This document shows, in pieces, positions 38,393-46,711 of a stretch of DNA of 64,000 nucleotides; positions within the stretch are counted from its first letter, which is position 1; each line of letters starts with the position of its first letter. Made by a program: the position numbers and the translations under genes. Below the pieces are notes generated by a model. The model had not been told where the DNA came from and ran no database searches. It saw only the letters and a list, made by a program, of their open reading frames with translations. The stretch spans positions 124,001-188,000 of the forward strand of contig NZ_JACHYJ010000007.1 of assembly GCF_014192745.1 (NCBI RefSeq), written 5' to 3'. This DNA comes from Luteimonas sp. RC10 (GTDB lineage Bacteria > Pseudomonadota > Gammaproteobacteria > Xanthomonadales > Xanthomonadaceae).

Positions 38393-39429
38393 CGCACGAG
38401 CTCCGGCGAAGCGGCCGTTGCCAGCTGCGGCCGCACATGGCGGTCGAGGATCGCAGCCAGCGGCGCGAGCGTCGGCTCGCGCGCGATCACCTGGTCGAGA
38501 TACGCGACGAAGCGCGGCGCATCGGCCAGATAGCGGGGCTTGCCGTCGCGGTAGTGCAAGCGTGCGAACAGGCCGAGGATCTTGAGGTGGCGCTGCATCC
38601 CGGCGAGGTCCGCATGGCGCGCGAACACGGCCGGATCGGGATCGAGCGGCACCCCGGCAGCGCGCGCACGGGCGTGGTAGCGCGCGAGCCAGGCATCGAC
38701 GCGCGCTGGCGGCCAACTGCGGAAGGCGTCGCGGAACAGGCTGACCGGGTCGTAGGCCAGCGGCCCACGCACCGCGCCCTGGAAATCGATCACCGCCACG
38801 CCCGCGCCGTCGGGCATCAGGTTGCGCAGCATGTAGTCGCGGTGCACGAAGCCCTGCGGCTGGGCCAGCACGGCCTCGATCAGCGTCCGCTGCACGGCCT
38901 GCAAGCCGGCGCGCGCGTCGGCGTCGAGCGTCACACCGAGGTGGCGGCCGAGGAACCAGTCTTCGAACAGGTCGAGTTCGCGCTGCAGCATCGCCGCGTC
39001 GTAGGTCGGCAGGTCCGCCGGGCAGGCGATTGCCTGCAGGCGCAGCAGTTGCTCGAACGCCGCATCGAAGGTGGCCTCCGCATTCGCGTCGTCGACGCCA
39101 TCCAGGCAGGTGCGCGGCCCCAGATCTTCGAGCAGCAGGAAGCCGGCATCGATGTCCTCGGCCAGCACCTCGGGCACGCGCACGCCGGCCTCGCGCAACA
39201 GCGTGCGGATGCGCAACCATGGCCGCACGTCTTCGAGCTCGGGCGGCGAATCCATGACGATGCGCGCCGCGCCTGCGCCCTGGGTGCGCCAGTAGCTGCG
39301 GAAGCCGGCATCGGTCGACGCGCGGGCGAGCGTCAGCGCCGCATCTCCGCTGGCGCGGCGCGCCCAGGCCAGGCGGGCGGCGCTGCGGTCGGGATCGGCC
39401 TCCGGGGAGACGGGAAACGTCGCGGTCAT
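38389..39429 (-). CDS. amgK: AmgK-like sugar kinase (APH fold)
   Basis: A 346-residue aminoglycoside-phosphotransferase-fold kinase. The Brenner motif HRDYMLRNLM and metal-binding VIDFQGAVRGPLAYDPVSL match AmgK, the anomeric kinase of MurNAc and GlcNAc in the AmgK-MurU peptidoglycan recycling route. DSPPELEDVRPWLRI near the N-terminus also fits that family. The ATG at 39429 was chosen; the frame extends to 39465. It is 63 bases behind nagX at the end of the nag operon, which fits a role with amino sugars. murU, its usual partner, is not in the window. Confidence 0.82.
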   Translation of the reverse strand: MTATFPVSPEADPDRSAARLAWARRASGDAALTLARASTDAGFRSYWRTQGAGAARIVMDSPPELEDVRPWLRIRTLLREAGVRVPEVLAEDIDAGFLLLEDLGPRTCLDGVDDANAEATFDAAFEQLLRLQAIACPADLPTYDAAMLQRELDLFEDWFLGRHLGVTLDADARAGLQAVQRTLIEAVLAQPQGFVHRDYMLRNLMPDGAGVAVIDFQGAVRGPLAYDPVSLFRDAFRSWPPARVDAWLARYHARARAAGVPLDPDPAVFARHADLAGMQRHLKILGLFARLHYRDGKPRYLADAPRFVAYLDQVIAREPTLAPLAAILDRHVRPQLATAASPELVR

Positions 39430-39492
39430 CGGGGCAATGCGTGAGGCGGGATGCGCAGGGTACAAGCTCGGCGCGCACGCGGCATCGCGGCC

Positions 39493-40596
39493 TTAGACCT
39501 TCAGGTACCAGTGGCGCCGGTCCATCCAGGCGGCGACCGCCCACCACAGCGCGACGAACGCCAGCGCGAAGGCCAGCGACGCGCCCTGCGCGCCGAGCAC
39601 CGGCGCCAGCGGCGCGGCGAACAGCACGCGGTAGAGCGGTGCCCACAGGCCGGCACCGATGGCCAGCAGCACCAGCGCGCTCGAACCGGCGTAGACCGCG
39701 ATCGCGTTGACACCGAAACGGCGTCCCCAGGCCGGCCAGCCGCGCCGGTCGATCAGCAGATGCAGGCCAACCAGCGCGAGCGCGGCCAGCCCGCCGGTCC
39801 ACAGCACATAGGACGAACTCCACAGCGGCTTGTTGAACGGCAGCACCAGCGACCACGCCGCGCCCAGCATGCATGCGGCCACGCCCAGCGCGAGCAGTGC
39901 GCGCACCCGCCCCGCACGCAGCCAGTCGCCGGCGCGCACGCCCAGCAGCGTGGTCGCCAGCGCACCTGCCGTGCTCGCCAGGCCCTCCGGGTCGTGGCCC
40001 AGGCCGGTGACCGGGTCATAGCGATACAGCCAGGGCGCAAACAGCGCGGTGTCGAGCCGGTCGAACAGGTTGGTCCCTGGCGCGGTGCCGCCCAGGCCCA
40101 GCGCCACCGCGCTGGCCACGAGCAGGCCGGCCAGCAGCGTCCACTGCCCACGTGGCGACAGCGACAGCGCGGCGAGCCCGGCCAGCGCGAAGCACACGCC
40201 GATGCGCTGCAACAACCCCCACGGGCGGAAGTTCGCCAGGTCGAGCACCCACCACGCGAGCAGATGCAGCGCCAGACCGACCAGCACGAGCCGCGCTGCG
40301 CGCAACAGGACGCTGCGGCGCAGCCGGGCGACACCGGCGCCGGCCTCTCGCCGGGGCGACAGCGACAACGCGATCGACACGCCGACCACGAACAGGAACG
40401 TCGGAAACACCAGGTCGGCCAGCGTGCAGCCGTGCCAGGCCGCGTGCAGCAGCGGCGCATAGACGTGGTCCCAGTCGCCGGGCGTGTTGACCAGCAGCAT
40501 CGCCGCGACCGCGAGGCCGCGCAGCGCATCGACGCTGGCCAGGCGCGCGGGCGGCGCGGCCCGGTCAGCCGGCCGCACCACCGATCCAGGTGCCAT
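39493..40596 (-). CDS. nagX: NagX, inner-membrane acyltransferase-like protein
   Basis: A 367-residue polytopic protein of the HGSNAT/DUF5009 group. The N-terminal signature ASVDALRGLAVAAMLLVNTP and DLVFPTFLFVVGVSIALS are characteristic, and about ten hydrophobic helices follow. The eukaryotic relative acetylates glucosamine ends of heparan. In xanthomonads the gene belongs to the GlcNAc operon and is thought to help use GlcNAc oligosaccharides. It overlaps nagA by 32 bases, indicating coupled translation. Confidence 0.88.
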   Translation of the reverse strand: MAPGSVVRPADRAAPPARLASVDALRGLAVAAMLLVNTPGDWDHVYAPLLHAAWHGCTLADLVFPTFLFVVGVSIALSLSPRREAGAGVARLRRSVLLRAARLVLVGLALHLLAWWVLDLANFRPWGLLQRIGVCFALAGLAALSLSPRGQWTLLAGLLVASAVALGLGGTAPGTNLFDRLDTALFAPWLYRYDPVTGLGHDPEGLASTAGALATTLLGVRAGDWLRAGRVRALLALGVAACMLGAAWSLVLPFNKPLWSSSYVLWTGGLAALALVGLHLLIDRRGWPAWGRRFGVNAIAVYAGSSALVLLAIGAGLWAPLYRVLFAAPLAPVLGAQGASLAFALAFVALWWAVAAWMDRRHWYLKV

Positions 40597-41704
40597 GCAG
40601 CGACAGTGCGTCGTCGACCAGCGCGAAGTCCGCGCGCAGGCCGGGCGCGATGCGACCCAGCCGGTCGTCGAGGCCGAGGAACTGCGCCGGATAGGTCGCC
40701 GCCATCCGGGCCGCCTCGTCCAGCGGCACGTCGAGCGAGCGCACGGTGTTGCGCACCGCCGTCATCATGTCGAGCGCCGAGCCGGCGAGCGCGCCCGCGG
40801 CATTGCGCACGACGCCGTCGACGGCGGTGATTGTCTCGCCATAGAGCACGTAGTCGGGGCGGTCGGCGCCGACCGGCGGCATCGCATCGGTCACCAGGAA
40901 CACCTTGCCGCGCGGCTTGGCGGCCAGCGCAACGCGCAGGCTGGCCGGATGCACATGCGCACCGTCGACGATGATCCCGCACCAGGCCTCGCGGTCCTCG
41001 AGCGCGGCGCCGACCGCGCCCGGCTCGCGTCCCTGCAGCGGCGACATCGCGTTGTAGAGATGGGTGAAGCCGCGGATGCCTGCGTCCAGCCCGGCGCGCG
41101 CCTGCGCCCAGGTGGCCGCGGTGTGCCCGGCGGCGACGATCGCGCCGCCGGCGACCAGCGCGCGCACGGTGTCGGCCGGCACGCGCTCGGGCGCCAGCGT
41201 CACCAGGGTGACGCCGCCGCGCAGCGAAGTCGCCAGCGCGATCTCGTCGGCGCCGGGCACACGGAACTTGCCGGCATCGTGGGTGCCGCGGCGCTCGGGC
41301 GCGATGTAGGGGCCTTCGAGGTGGATGCCGATCACGCCGGGCACGCCGGCGGCGATCGCCGCGTCCACCGCCGCGATCGCTTCGCGCATCACTTCGACAT
41401 CGTCGCTGATCAGCGTCGGCAGCAGCGCGGTCGTGCCGAAGCGCCGGTGCGCGGCCGCGATCGTGGCGATCGCCTCGACGGTCGGTGCGTTGTTGAACAG
41501 CACACCGCCGCCGCCGTTGACCTGGGCATCGACGAAGCCCGGCAGCAGATGCAGTCCATCGAGGTCGTGACGCGCGACCTCGCGGAGCGTCGGATCGTCG
41601 TGCGCGAGCAGCGCCGCGATGTGCGCGCCCTCGACCAGCACCGCGATGTCGTCGCGGAAGCCGGCGTCGGTCAGCACGCGGCCATTGACCAGGGCAAGCG
41701 CCAT
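40565..41704 (-). CDS. nagA: N-acetylglucosamine-6-phosphate deacetylase
   Basis: A 379-residue amidohydrolase converting GlcNAc-6-P to GlcN-6-P and acetate. Motifs: GFVDAQVNGGGG, the metal-binding Glu in GIHLEGPYIAPERRGTH, His in IVAAGHTAA and GFTHLYNAMSPL, substrate-binding DGAHVHP, and the catalytic Asp in LVTDAMPPVG. The ATG at 41704 overlaps the stop of nagB-II by one base (TGATG). This is the second enzyme of the pathway. Confidence 0.96.
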   Translation of the reverse strand: MALALVNGRVLTDAGFRDDIAVLVEGAHIAALLAHDDPTLREVARHDLDGLHLLPGFVDAQVNGGGGVLFNNAPTVEAIATIAAAHRRFGTTALLPTLISDDVEVMREAIAAVDAAIAAGVPGVIGIHLEGPYIAPERRGTHDAGKFRVPGADEIALATSLRGGVTLVTLAPERVPADTVRALVAGGAIVAAGHTAATWAQARAGLDAGIRGFTHLYNAMSPLQGREPGAVGAALEDREAWCGIIVDGAHVHPASLRVALAAKPRGKVFLVTDAMPPVGADRPDYVLYGETITAVDGVVRNAAGALAGSALDMMTAVRNTVRSLDVPLDEAARMAATYPAQFLGLDDRLGRIAPGLRADFALVDDALSLHGTWIGGAAG

Positions 41705-42759
41705 CAGACGGTCTCCGTGACCTTGTTGAGATGCGGCGGGACATCGGGATCGAAGCCGCGCCGCAGCGACAGCGCGTTGGCCGCGCGGTAGAAGCTCTGC
41801 ACTGCCAGCAGCGGTGCGCAGGCCGGTTCGGGCGCCGCGGCAACCGGCAGATCGCCACCGGGCGCGGCCAGCCACACCTCCGCACCACGGCCGCGGAACT
41901 CGTCGGCGACCGCGCGCGTGCCGGCATCGGTGCCATCGGGCTGGGCCAGCAGCAGGACCGGGAACCGTGGACCGACGAGCGCCATCGGCCCATGACGGAC
42001 CTCGGCGGCGCTGTAGGCCTCGGCATGCAGCCCACAGGTCTCCTTGAACTTCAGCGCCGCCTCCTGTGCCGCGGCCAGTCCGGTCCCGCGGCCGAGCACG
42101 AACAGGTTGCGCGCGTCCGCCAGGCCCTCGACCAATGGCGACCAGTCGCAGGCCCAGGCCGCGCGCATCGCCTCGGGCAGCGCCGGCAGCGCCGCGGCCA
42201 GCGCGGTGTCGCCGCTGGCGGCCCGCTGCCAGTGCGCGGTCAGCTGCAGCAGCGCCGACAGCGAGGCCAGATAGCTCTTGGTCGCCGCGACGCTGCGCTC
42301 GGGGCCGGCATGCAGCGGCAGCACGGTGTCGGCGAGCTGCGCCAGCGGCGCGTCCTCGAGGTTGACCAGTGCGACCACGTGCGCGCCGGCCGCGCGCGCG
42401 GCCTCGGCGTTGCGCAGCAGGTCAGGGCTGCGGCCCGATTGCGAGATCGCGATGAACAGCGCGCCGTGCATGCGTTGCGGCGCGGCGTAGACCGAGCCGA
42501 CCGACGGCGAGGCCGAGGCGGTGACGATCCCTAAGCGGGTCTCGAACAGGTACTTGGCGTAGGTCGCCGCGTGGTCGGAGCTGCCGCGCGCGCAGGTCAC
42601 CACGAACGGCGGCGGGCGCGCGACGAGTGCCTCCACCAGCGCATCGACGGCGTCGGCGTTGTGCGCGAACTGCGCGGCGACGACATCCGGCGCCTGCGCG
42701 GCCTCGCGGAACATCCAGGTGGTGGCCGCGTCGCGCGGCGCCTCAGTCGTGTGGGGCAT
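41704..42759 (-). CDS. nagB-II: Glucosamine-6-phosphate deaminase, NagB-II (SIS) type
   Basis: A 351-residue protein with two SIS domains (VTCARGSSDHAATYAKYLFE; LFIAISQSGRSPDLL; LFVLGRGTGLAAAQEAALKF; EAYSAAEVRHGPMALV). It lacks the glutaminase half of GlmS, as is typical for NagB-II, which converts GlcN-6-P to fructose-6-P and ammonia. LNKVTETV is the GlmS-like C-terminus. The start at 42759 lies 17 bases inside nagR, so the two genes are coupled. Confidence 0.93.
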   Translation of the reverse strand: MPHTTEAPRDAATTWMFREAAQAPDVVAAQFAHNADAVDALVEALVARPPPFVVTCARGSSDHAATYAKYLFETRLGIVTASASPSVGSVYAAPQRMHGALFIAISQSGRSPDLLRNAEAARAAGAHVVALVNLEDAPLAQLADTVLPLHAGPERSVAATKSYLASLSALLQLTAHWQRAASGDTALAAALPALPEAMRAAWACDWSPLVEGLADARNLFVLGRGTGLAAAQEAALKFKETCGLHAEAYSAAEVRHGPMALVGPRFPVLLLAQPDGTDAGTRAVADEFRGRGAEVWLAAPGGDLPVAAAPEPACAPLLAVQSFYRAANALSLRRGFDPDVPPHLNKVTETV

Positions 42760-43822
42760 CCTCGGGTCCCGGTGACGGCGTCGGCCGCGGGCGCATCGGC
42801 GCGGTCGATCCGCGCACCACCAGCTGCGGCACGAAGCCCTGGTTGTGGGTAGCCTGCGCGGCGACGGCATCGGCGTCCTCGCGCAGGCTGGCGATCAGCA
42901 TCCGCGCGGCCTGCCGCGCGATGTCCTCGGTGGCCTGCTTGGCGGTGGTCAGCGGCGGCCACGACTGACGCGAGAACGGGCTGTCCTCGAAGCCGGCGAT
43001 CGACAGATCGAAGGGCACATGCATGCCGGCCGACTTGGCCGCAGCCAGCACGCCGGCGGCGATCTCGTCGTTGGAGCCGAAGATCGCGGTCGGTGGGTCG
43101 CGCAGCGCCAGCAGCCGGCGCGCACCGCGGAACCCGTCGTCGAAGGTGTAATCGCCGGGAATCACCAGGTGCTTGTCGTGCGGAATGCCGTAGTCCTTGA
43201 GCGCGGCCTCGTAGCCGGCGTGGCGTTCGCCGCTGGAATGGTGCTGCGGCCCGCCCCACAGAAAGCCGATGCGCTGGTGACCGAGCTGGATCAGGTGCTC
43301 CGTGATCTCGTAGGCAGCGTCGCGGTCGTCGACGAACACACAGGGATGGCCGTCGCGCGGGTCCTCGGTCGCGGCGATGATGCGCACCAGGCGGATGCCG
43401 CGCGCGGTCAGTGCGTCGATCAGTTCGCGCCGCTCGGACATCGGCGCGGTCAGCACCAGGCCGGCCAGTCGCGAGCGCCGCACGAACTCCACCAGCTCCT
43501 CGACCAGCAGCGGCGAGCTCGCATCGCAGGGATGGATCTGCAGCCCGAAGCCGGTTTCCCGGCACGCGGCGAGCACGCCGTTCTGCACGCCGATGATGTG
43601 GTACGGGTTGGGGTTGTCGTAGATCAGCCCGATCACGAACGAGGTCGCGCTGCGCAGATTGCGCGCCGACGGGTCGGGCTCGTAGTCGAGCTCGGCGATC
43701 GCGTGCAGCACCCGCGCGCGGGTGGCCTGCAGCACCGACGGCTCGTTGTTGATCACCCGCGAGACGGTCTTGAGCGAGACCTTGGCCCGCTCGGCGACAT
43801 CCTTGATGGTGGGTTTGCGCAC
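42743..43822 (-). CDS. nagR: LacI-family repressor NagR
   Basis: A 359-residue regulator with a LacI helix-turn-helix at the start (TIKDVAERAKVSLKTVSRVI), hinge NLRSATSFVIGLIYDNPN and a periplasmic-binding-like ligand domain (GDYTFDDGFRGARRLL; AIFGSNDEIAAGVLAAA). It begins with GTG 30 bases after nagP. By position it is the GlcNAc-responsive repressor of this locus; two operator-like sequences lie between nagP and glk. GlcN-6-P or GlcNAc-6-P is the probable inducer (family knowledge). Confidence 0.93.
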   Translation of the reverse strand: MRKPTIKDVAERAKVSLKTVSRVINNEPSVLQATRARVLHAIAELDYEPDPSARNLRSATSFVIGLIYDNPNPYHIIGVQNGVLAACRETGFGLQIHPCDASSPLLVEELVEFVRRSRLAGLVLTAPMSERRELIDALTARGIRLVRIIAATEDPRDGHPCVFVDDRDAAYEITEHLIQLGHQRIGFLWGGPQHHSSGERHAGYEAALKDYGIPHDKHLVIPGDYTFDDGFRGARRLLALRDPPTAIFGSNDEIAAGVLAAAKSAGMHVPFDLSIAGFEDSPFSRQSWPPLTTAKQATEDIARQAARMLIASLREDADAVAAQATHNQGFVPQLVVRGSTAPMRPRPTPSPGPEDAPHD

Positions 43823-43852
43823 GTCCGGCTCCGGCAGTCTTTCAGGCCGCCA

Positions 43853-45148
43853 TCATCGCGCAGCCCGGCGCGCCGCGTGACCGGCACGGTGCCCGCGCAG
43901 GCCGTAGTACAGGATGTACAGGTAGCACGGCAGGGTCAGCGCCAGGAACACCAGTTGGAAGTCGTAGTGCTGTTTGAGCACCGCGAACAGCTGCGGCACG
44001 ATCGCGCCACCGGCGATGCCCATGATCAGCAGCGCCGAGCCGGTCTCGGTCAGCCGGCCCAGGCCCTTGATCGCCAGCGGGAAGATCGCCGGCCACATCA
44101 TCGCGTTGGCAAAGCCCAGCGCGGCAACGAAGCCCACCGCGACATAGCCGTGGCTCAGGAATGCACCGGCCGAGAACACGATCCCCAGCACCGCCGAGAT
44201 GCCCAGGTAGCGCTCCTGGCTGACGAACCGCGGGATCGCGACCAGCCCGGCGACGTAGCCGAGCAGCATCGCGCCGAGGGTGAACGAGGTGAAGAACTTG
44301 GTGCGGTCCAGCGGCAGGTCGAAGCCGTTACCGTAGGTGCCGATCGCATCCCCGGCCAGCACCTCCACGCCGACATAGAGGAACAGGCACAGCACGCCCA
44401 GCCACAGGTGCGGCAGCTGGAACAGGCCACGTACGCGCGCGCCCTCGCCCGGCTCGGCTGCGGCGTTGGCCTCGGCCGGCCGCAGTTCGGGCAGCGGCGA
44501 GAACAGCACGCCCAGCGCGACCAGCATCAGCACGCCGGCCATGACGAGATACGGCAGATGGATCTTGGCGGCGAACTCGCCCAGCAACTGCGCGCGTCCG
44601 GCGGCATCGGCCGCAGCCGCCTGCGCGCTGAGATCGCCCATGCCATGCAGCACCACCGTGCCCAGCACCACCGGCGCCAGAATGCCGGCGACCTTGTTGC
44701 AGATGCCCATCAGCGCGATGCGCCGCGCCGCGCTCTCGATCGGCCCCAGGATGCTCACGTACGGGTTGACCGCGGTCTGCAGCAGCGCCAGACCGCTGCC
44801 CATCACGAACAGCCCCGACAACGCGCCGGCGTACCAGCGCTGGGTCGAGAACTCGCCGAACAGCATCGCGCCGCCGGCCATCACGAACAGGCTCAATGCC
44901 AGTCCCTTCTTCATGCCGGTCCGGCGCAGCACCCAGGCCGCAGGCAGCGCGAGGAAGAAGTACGACAGGTAGAACACCATCAGCACCAGGAAGGCGTTCA
45001 CCTCATCGAGTTCGAAGGCCAGTTGCACGAACGCGATCAGCGGGCCGTTGACCCAGGTGAAGAAGCCGATGATGAAGAACAACAGGCCCATGATCGCGAT
45101 CGAGGTCGCGTGACTCGGGCGGGCATACGGTGTCGCGATCGCAGACAT
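43853..45148 (-). CDS. nagP: GlcNAc permease NagP (FucP-type MFS)
   Basis: A 431-residue inner-membrane sugar transporter of the FucP group with about 12 helices. Signature stretches: IIGFFTWVNGPLIAFVQLAF, GSGLALLQTAVNPYVSILGP, LYVGVEVLAGDAIGTYG and GFANAMMWPAIFPLAIKGLG. The ATG at 45148 has GGAG upstream; an in-frame ATG further out is less likely. It is the first gene of nagP-R-BII-A-X and imports GlcNAc. An operator-like element lies 65 bases upstream. Confidence 0.93.
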   Translation of the reverse strand: MSAIATPYARPSHATSIAIMGLLFFIIGFFTWVNGPLIAFVQLAFELDEVNAFLVLMVFYLSYFFLALPAAWVLRRTGMKKGLALSLFVMAGGAMLFGEFSTQRWYAGALSGLFVMGSGLALLQTAVNPYVSILGPIESAARRIALMGICNKVAGILAPVVLGTVVLHGMGDLSAQAAAADAAGRAQLLGEFAAKIHLPYLVMAGVLMLVALGVLFSPLPELRPAEANAAAEPGEGARVRGLFQLPHLWLGVLCLFLYVGVEVLAGDAIGTYGNGFDLPLDRTKFFTSFTLGAMLLGYVAGLVAIPRFVSQERYLGISAVLGIVFSAGAFLSHGYVAVGFVAALGFANAMMWPAIFPLAIKGLGRLTETGSALLIMGIAGGAIVPQLFAVLKQHYDFQLVFLALTLPCYLYILYYGLRGHRAGHAARRAAR

Positions 45149-45212
45149 CAGGAGCGCTCCGGCGGACGGGACTGCAGGACCGGTGCGGCGCGGCCGCAGA
45201 CCGGACATCGAG

Positions 45213-45226
45213 TACCAACGTTGTCA
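45213..45226. promoter_or_regulatory. Candidate NagR operator, nagP side
   Basis: TACCAACGTTGTCA is an imperfect palindrome around AACGTT; its right half TTGTCA is identical to that of the glk-side site. It is placed 65-78 bases before the nagP start. Confidence 0.5.
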
Positions 45227-45445
45227 TCAACACGCGCCAGGCAGGACCCGGCGACCGCATCATGCCTGAACTTCCGCGCGAAACGCGTGCTGCATTGCGG
45301 CATCTATCGGCGGACCCTGTCGCGCACCGAGGGTCGGAACCTGCTGATTCGACGCGCTTCTCGCGTTCATTTCCGCGGGCCGGGCCGATTGTTGCAATTG
45401 TGTGAAGGATCCCGTGGTGGGACGCGCCCAAAGCATCCGGGTCGT

Positions 45446-45459
45446 TGACATCGTTGTCA
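45446..45459. promoter_or_regulatory. Candidate NagR operator, glk side
   Basis: TGACATCGTTGTCA has perfect 5-base arms TGACA/TGTCA around TCGT, a typical LacI-family site. It is 45 bases before the chosen glk start. Confidence 0.55.
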
Positions 45460-45503
45460 TGACATGCCGACACTCCGCCGCATCTGGCAGCGGCTGTCAT
45501 CGT

Positions 45504-46553
45504 ATGGCGCCCTTCCCACCCGGAGCTTCCGTGGCTGCATCCCCTTCCCTGCCGTCGACCGCACCGCGCCACGCCATGCGCGATGCCTTCATCGCCGCCG
45601 ACGTCGGCGGCACCCATGTGCGTATCGGCCTGGTCGAGGCTACCGGCGATGCCGCGCGCCCGGTGCGCGTGCTCGAGTACCGCAAGTACGCCTGCGCCGC
45701 GTACCCGGGGCTGGCAGAGATCGTCGAGGATTTCCTGGCGGCGCTGCCCGGGCGTCGGGTCGATGCCGGCGCGATCGCCAGCGCCGGCTACGCCCTGGGC
45801 GATGGCACCGTGATCACCGCCAACCTGCCCTGGCCGATCTCGCTCGAGCGCATCCGCACCCGGTTGGGTTTTCGCGAGTTCCGCCTGGTCAACGATTTCG
45901 AGGCGGTCGCCCATGCCGCCGCCCAGGTCGACCCCCAAGATGTGGTGCGGCTGACCGGTCCCGACGCCGCGGCGCCGGGGCCGATGCTGATCGTCGGACC
46001 GGGCACGGGCCTGGGCGCGGCGGTGCGCATCCCGACCGCGCATGGCCCGGTCGTGCTGGCCACCGAGGCCGGACAGGCCGCGCTGACCACCGGCCACCCT
46101 GCCGAGCAGGCGCTGCTGCGCGAACTGCAGCGTGGCCGCAGCCACGTGCCGATCGAGCACGCGCTCTCGGGCCCGGGCCTGCTCAACCTCTACCGTGCGG
46201 TGTGCGCGCTGCAGGGCGTCACGCCGATCCACACGACCCCGGACGCGATCACCGCGAAGGCGATCGCAGGCGACGACGTGCAGGCGCGCGCGGCGCTGGA
46301 TGCCTTCTGCGGCCTGCTGGGCAGCACGATCGGCGACATGGCGCTGCTCTACGGCGCGCACGGCGGCATCTATCTGGCGGGCGGGATCCTGCCGCAGATC
46401 CGCGACTACCTGATGGGCAGCGACTTCGTCGCCCGGTTCCTCGACAAGGCGCCGATGCGCGAGGCGCTCGAACGCATTCCCGTGAATCTGGTCGAGCACG
46501 GGCAGCTGGGCGTCATCGGCGCCGCCAGCTGGTACCTCGATCGGCTCGACTGA
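45504..46553 (+). CDS. glk: Glucokinase-family kinase
   Basis: A 349-residue Glk-family kinase. The ATP-binding start is FIAADVGGTHVRIGLVE; further motifs are NDFEAVAHAAAQ, IVGPGTGLGAAV, ATEAGQAALTTG and GGIYLAGGILPQ. In xanthomonads a glucokinase from this locus phosphorylates GlcNAc in place of NagK. The start is uncertain: ATG at 45504 is used, while ATG at 45576 would give the usual short lead before DVGGT. Neither has a good ribosome binding site. Transcription probably continues into the TonB receptor gene, although a hairpin lies between. Confidence 0.9.
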   Translation: MAPFPPGASVAASPSLPSTAPRHAMRDAFIAADVGGTHVRIGLVEATGDAARPVRVLEYRKYACAAYPGLAEIVEDFLAALPGRRVDAGAIASAGYALGDGTVITANLPWPISLERIRTRLGFREFRLVNDFEAVAHAAAQVDPQDVVRLTGPDAAAPGPMLIVGPGTGLGAAVRIPTAHGPVVLATEAGQAALTTGHPAEQALLRELQRGRSHVPIEHALSGPGLLNLYRAVCALQGVTPIHTTPDAITAKAIAGDDVQARAALDAFCGLLGSTIGDMALLYGAHGGIYLAGGILPQIRDYLMGSDFVARFLDKAPMREALERIPVNLVEHGQLGVIGAASWYLDRLD

Positions 46554-46597
46554 CGCGTCGCCGGCGGCGCGCGGGTCGGGAAAACGTCGTGTCGCGA

Positions 46598-46614
46598 CGC
46601 GCCCTTGGGGCGCG
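46598..46614 (+). terminator. Hairpin between glk and TonB receptor
   Basis: CGCGCCC-TTG-GGGCGCG is a 7-base perfect stem with a 3-base loop, 45 bases after glk. No T-run follows, so it may be a weak terminator or a processing hairpin in the receptor leader. Confidence 0.35.
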
Positions 46615-46711
46615 CGCGGTGCGGCCAGGCAGTGGGGTACGCCGGTACAGGTACGCACGCGACGGCACGACGGCCGCCGCGGCGCCACTCACATCAGCGA
46701 TGGGGACCACC

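Larger units (their letters stand above)
45149..45503. promoter_or_regulatory. Divergent control region nagP / glk
   Basis: 355 bases without a gene, separating the two arms of the GlcNAc locus. It contains two operator-like sequences (described separately) and an AT-richer stretch near 45389-45412 (TTGTTGCAATTGTG) that may hold a promoter element. No other structure was recognised. Confidence 0.6.
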
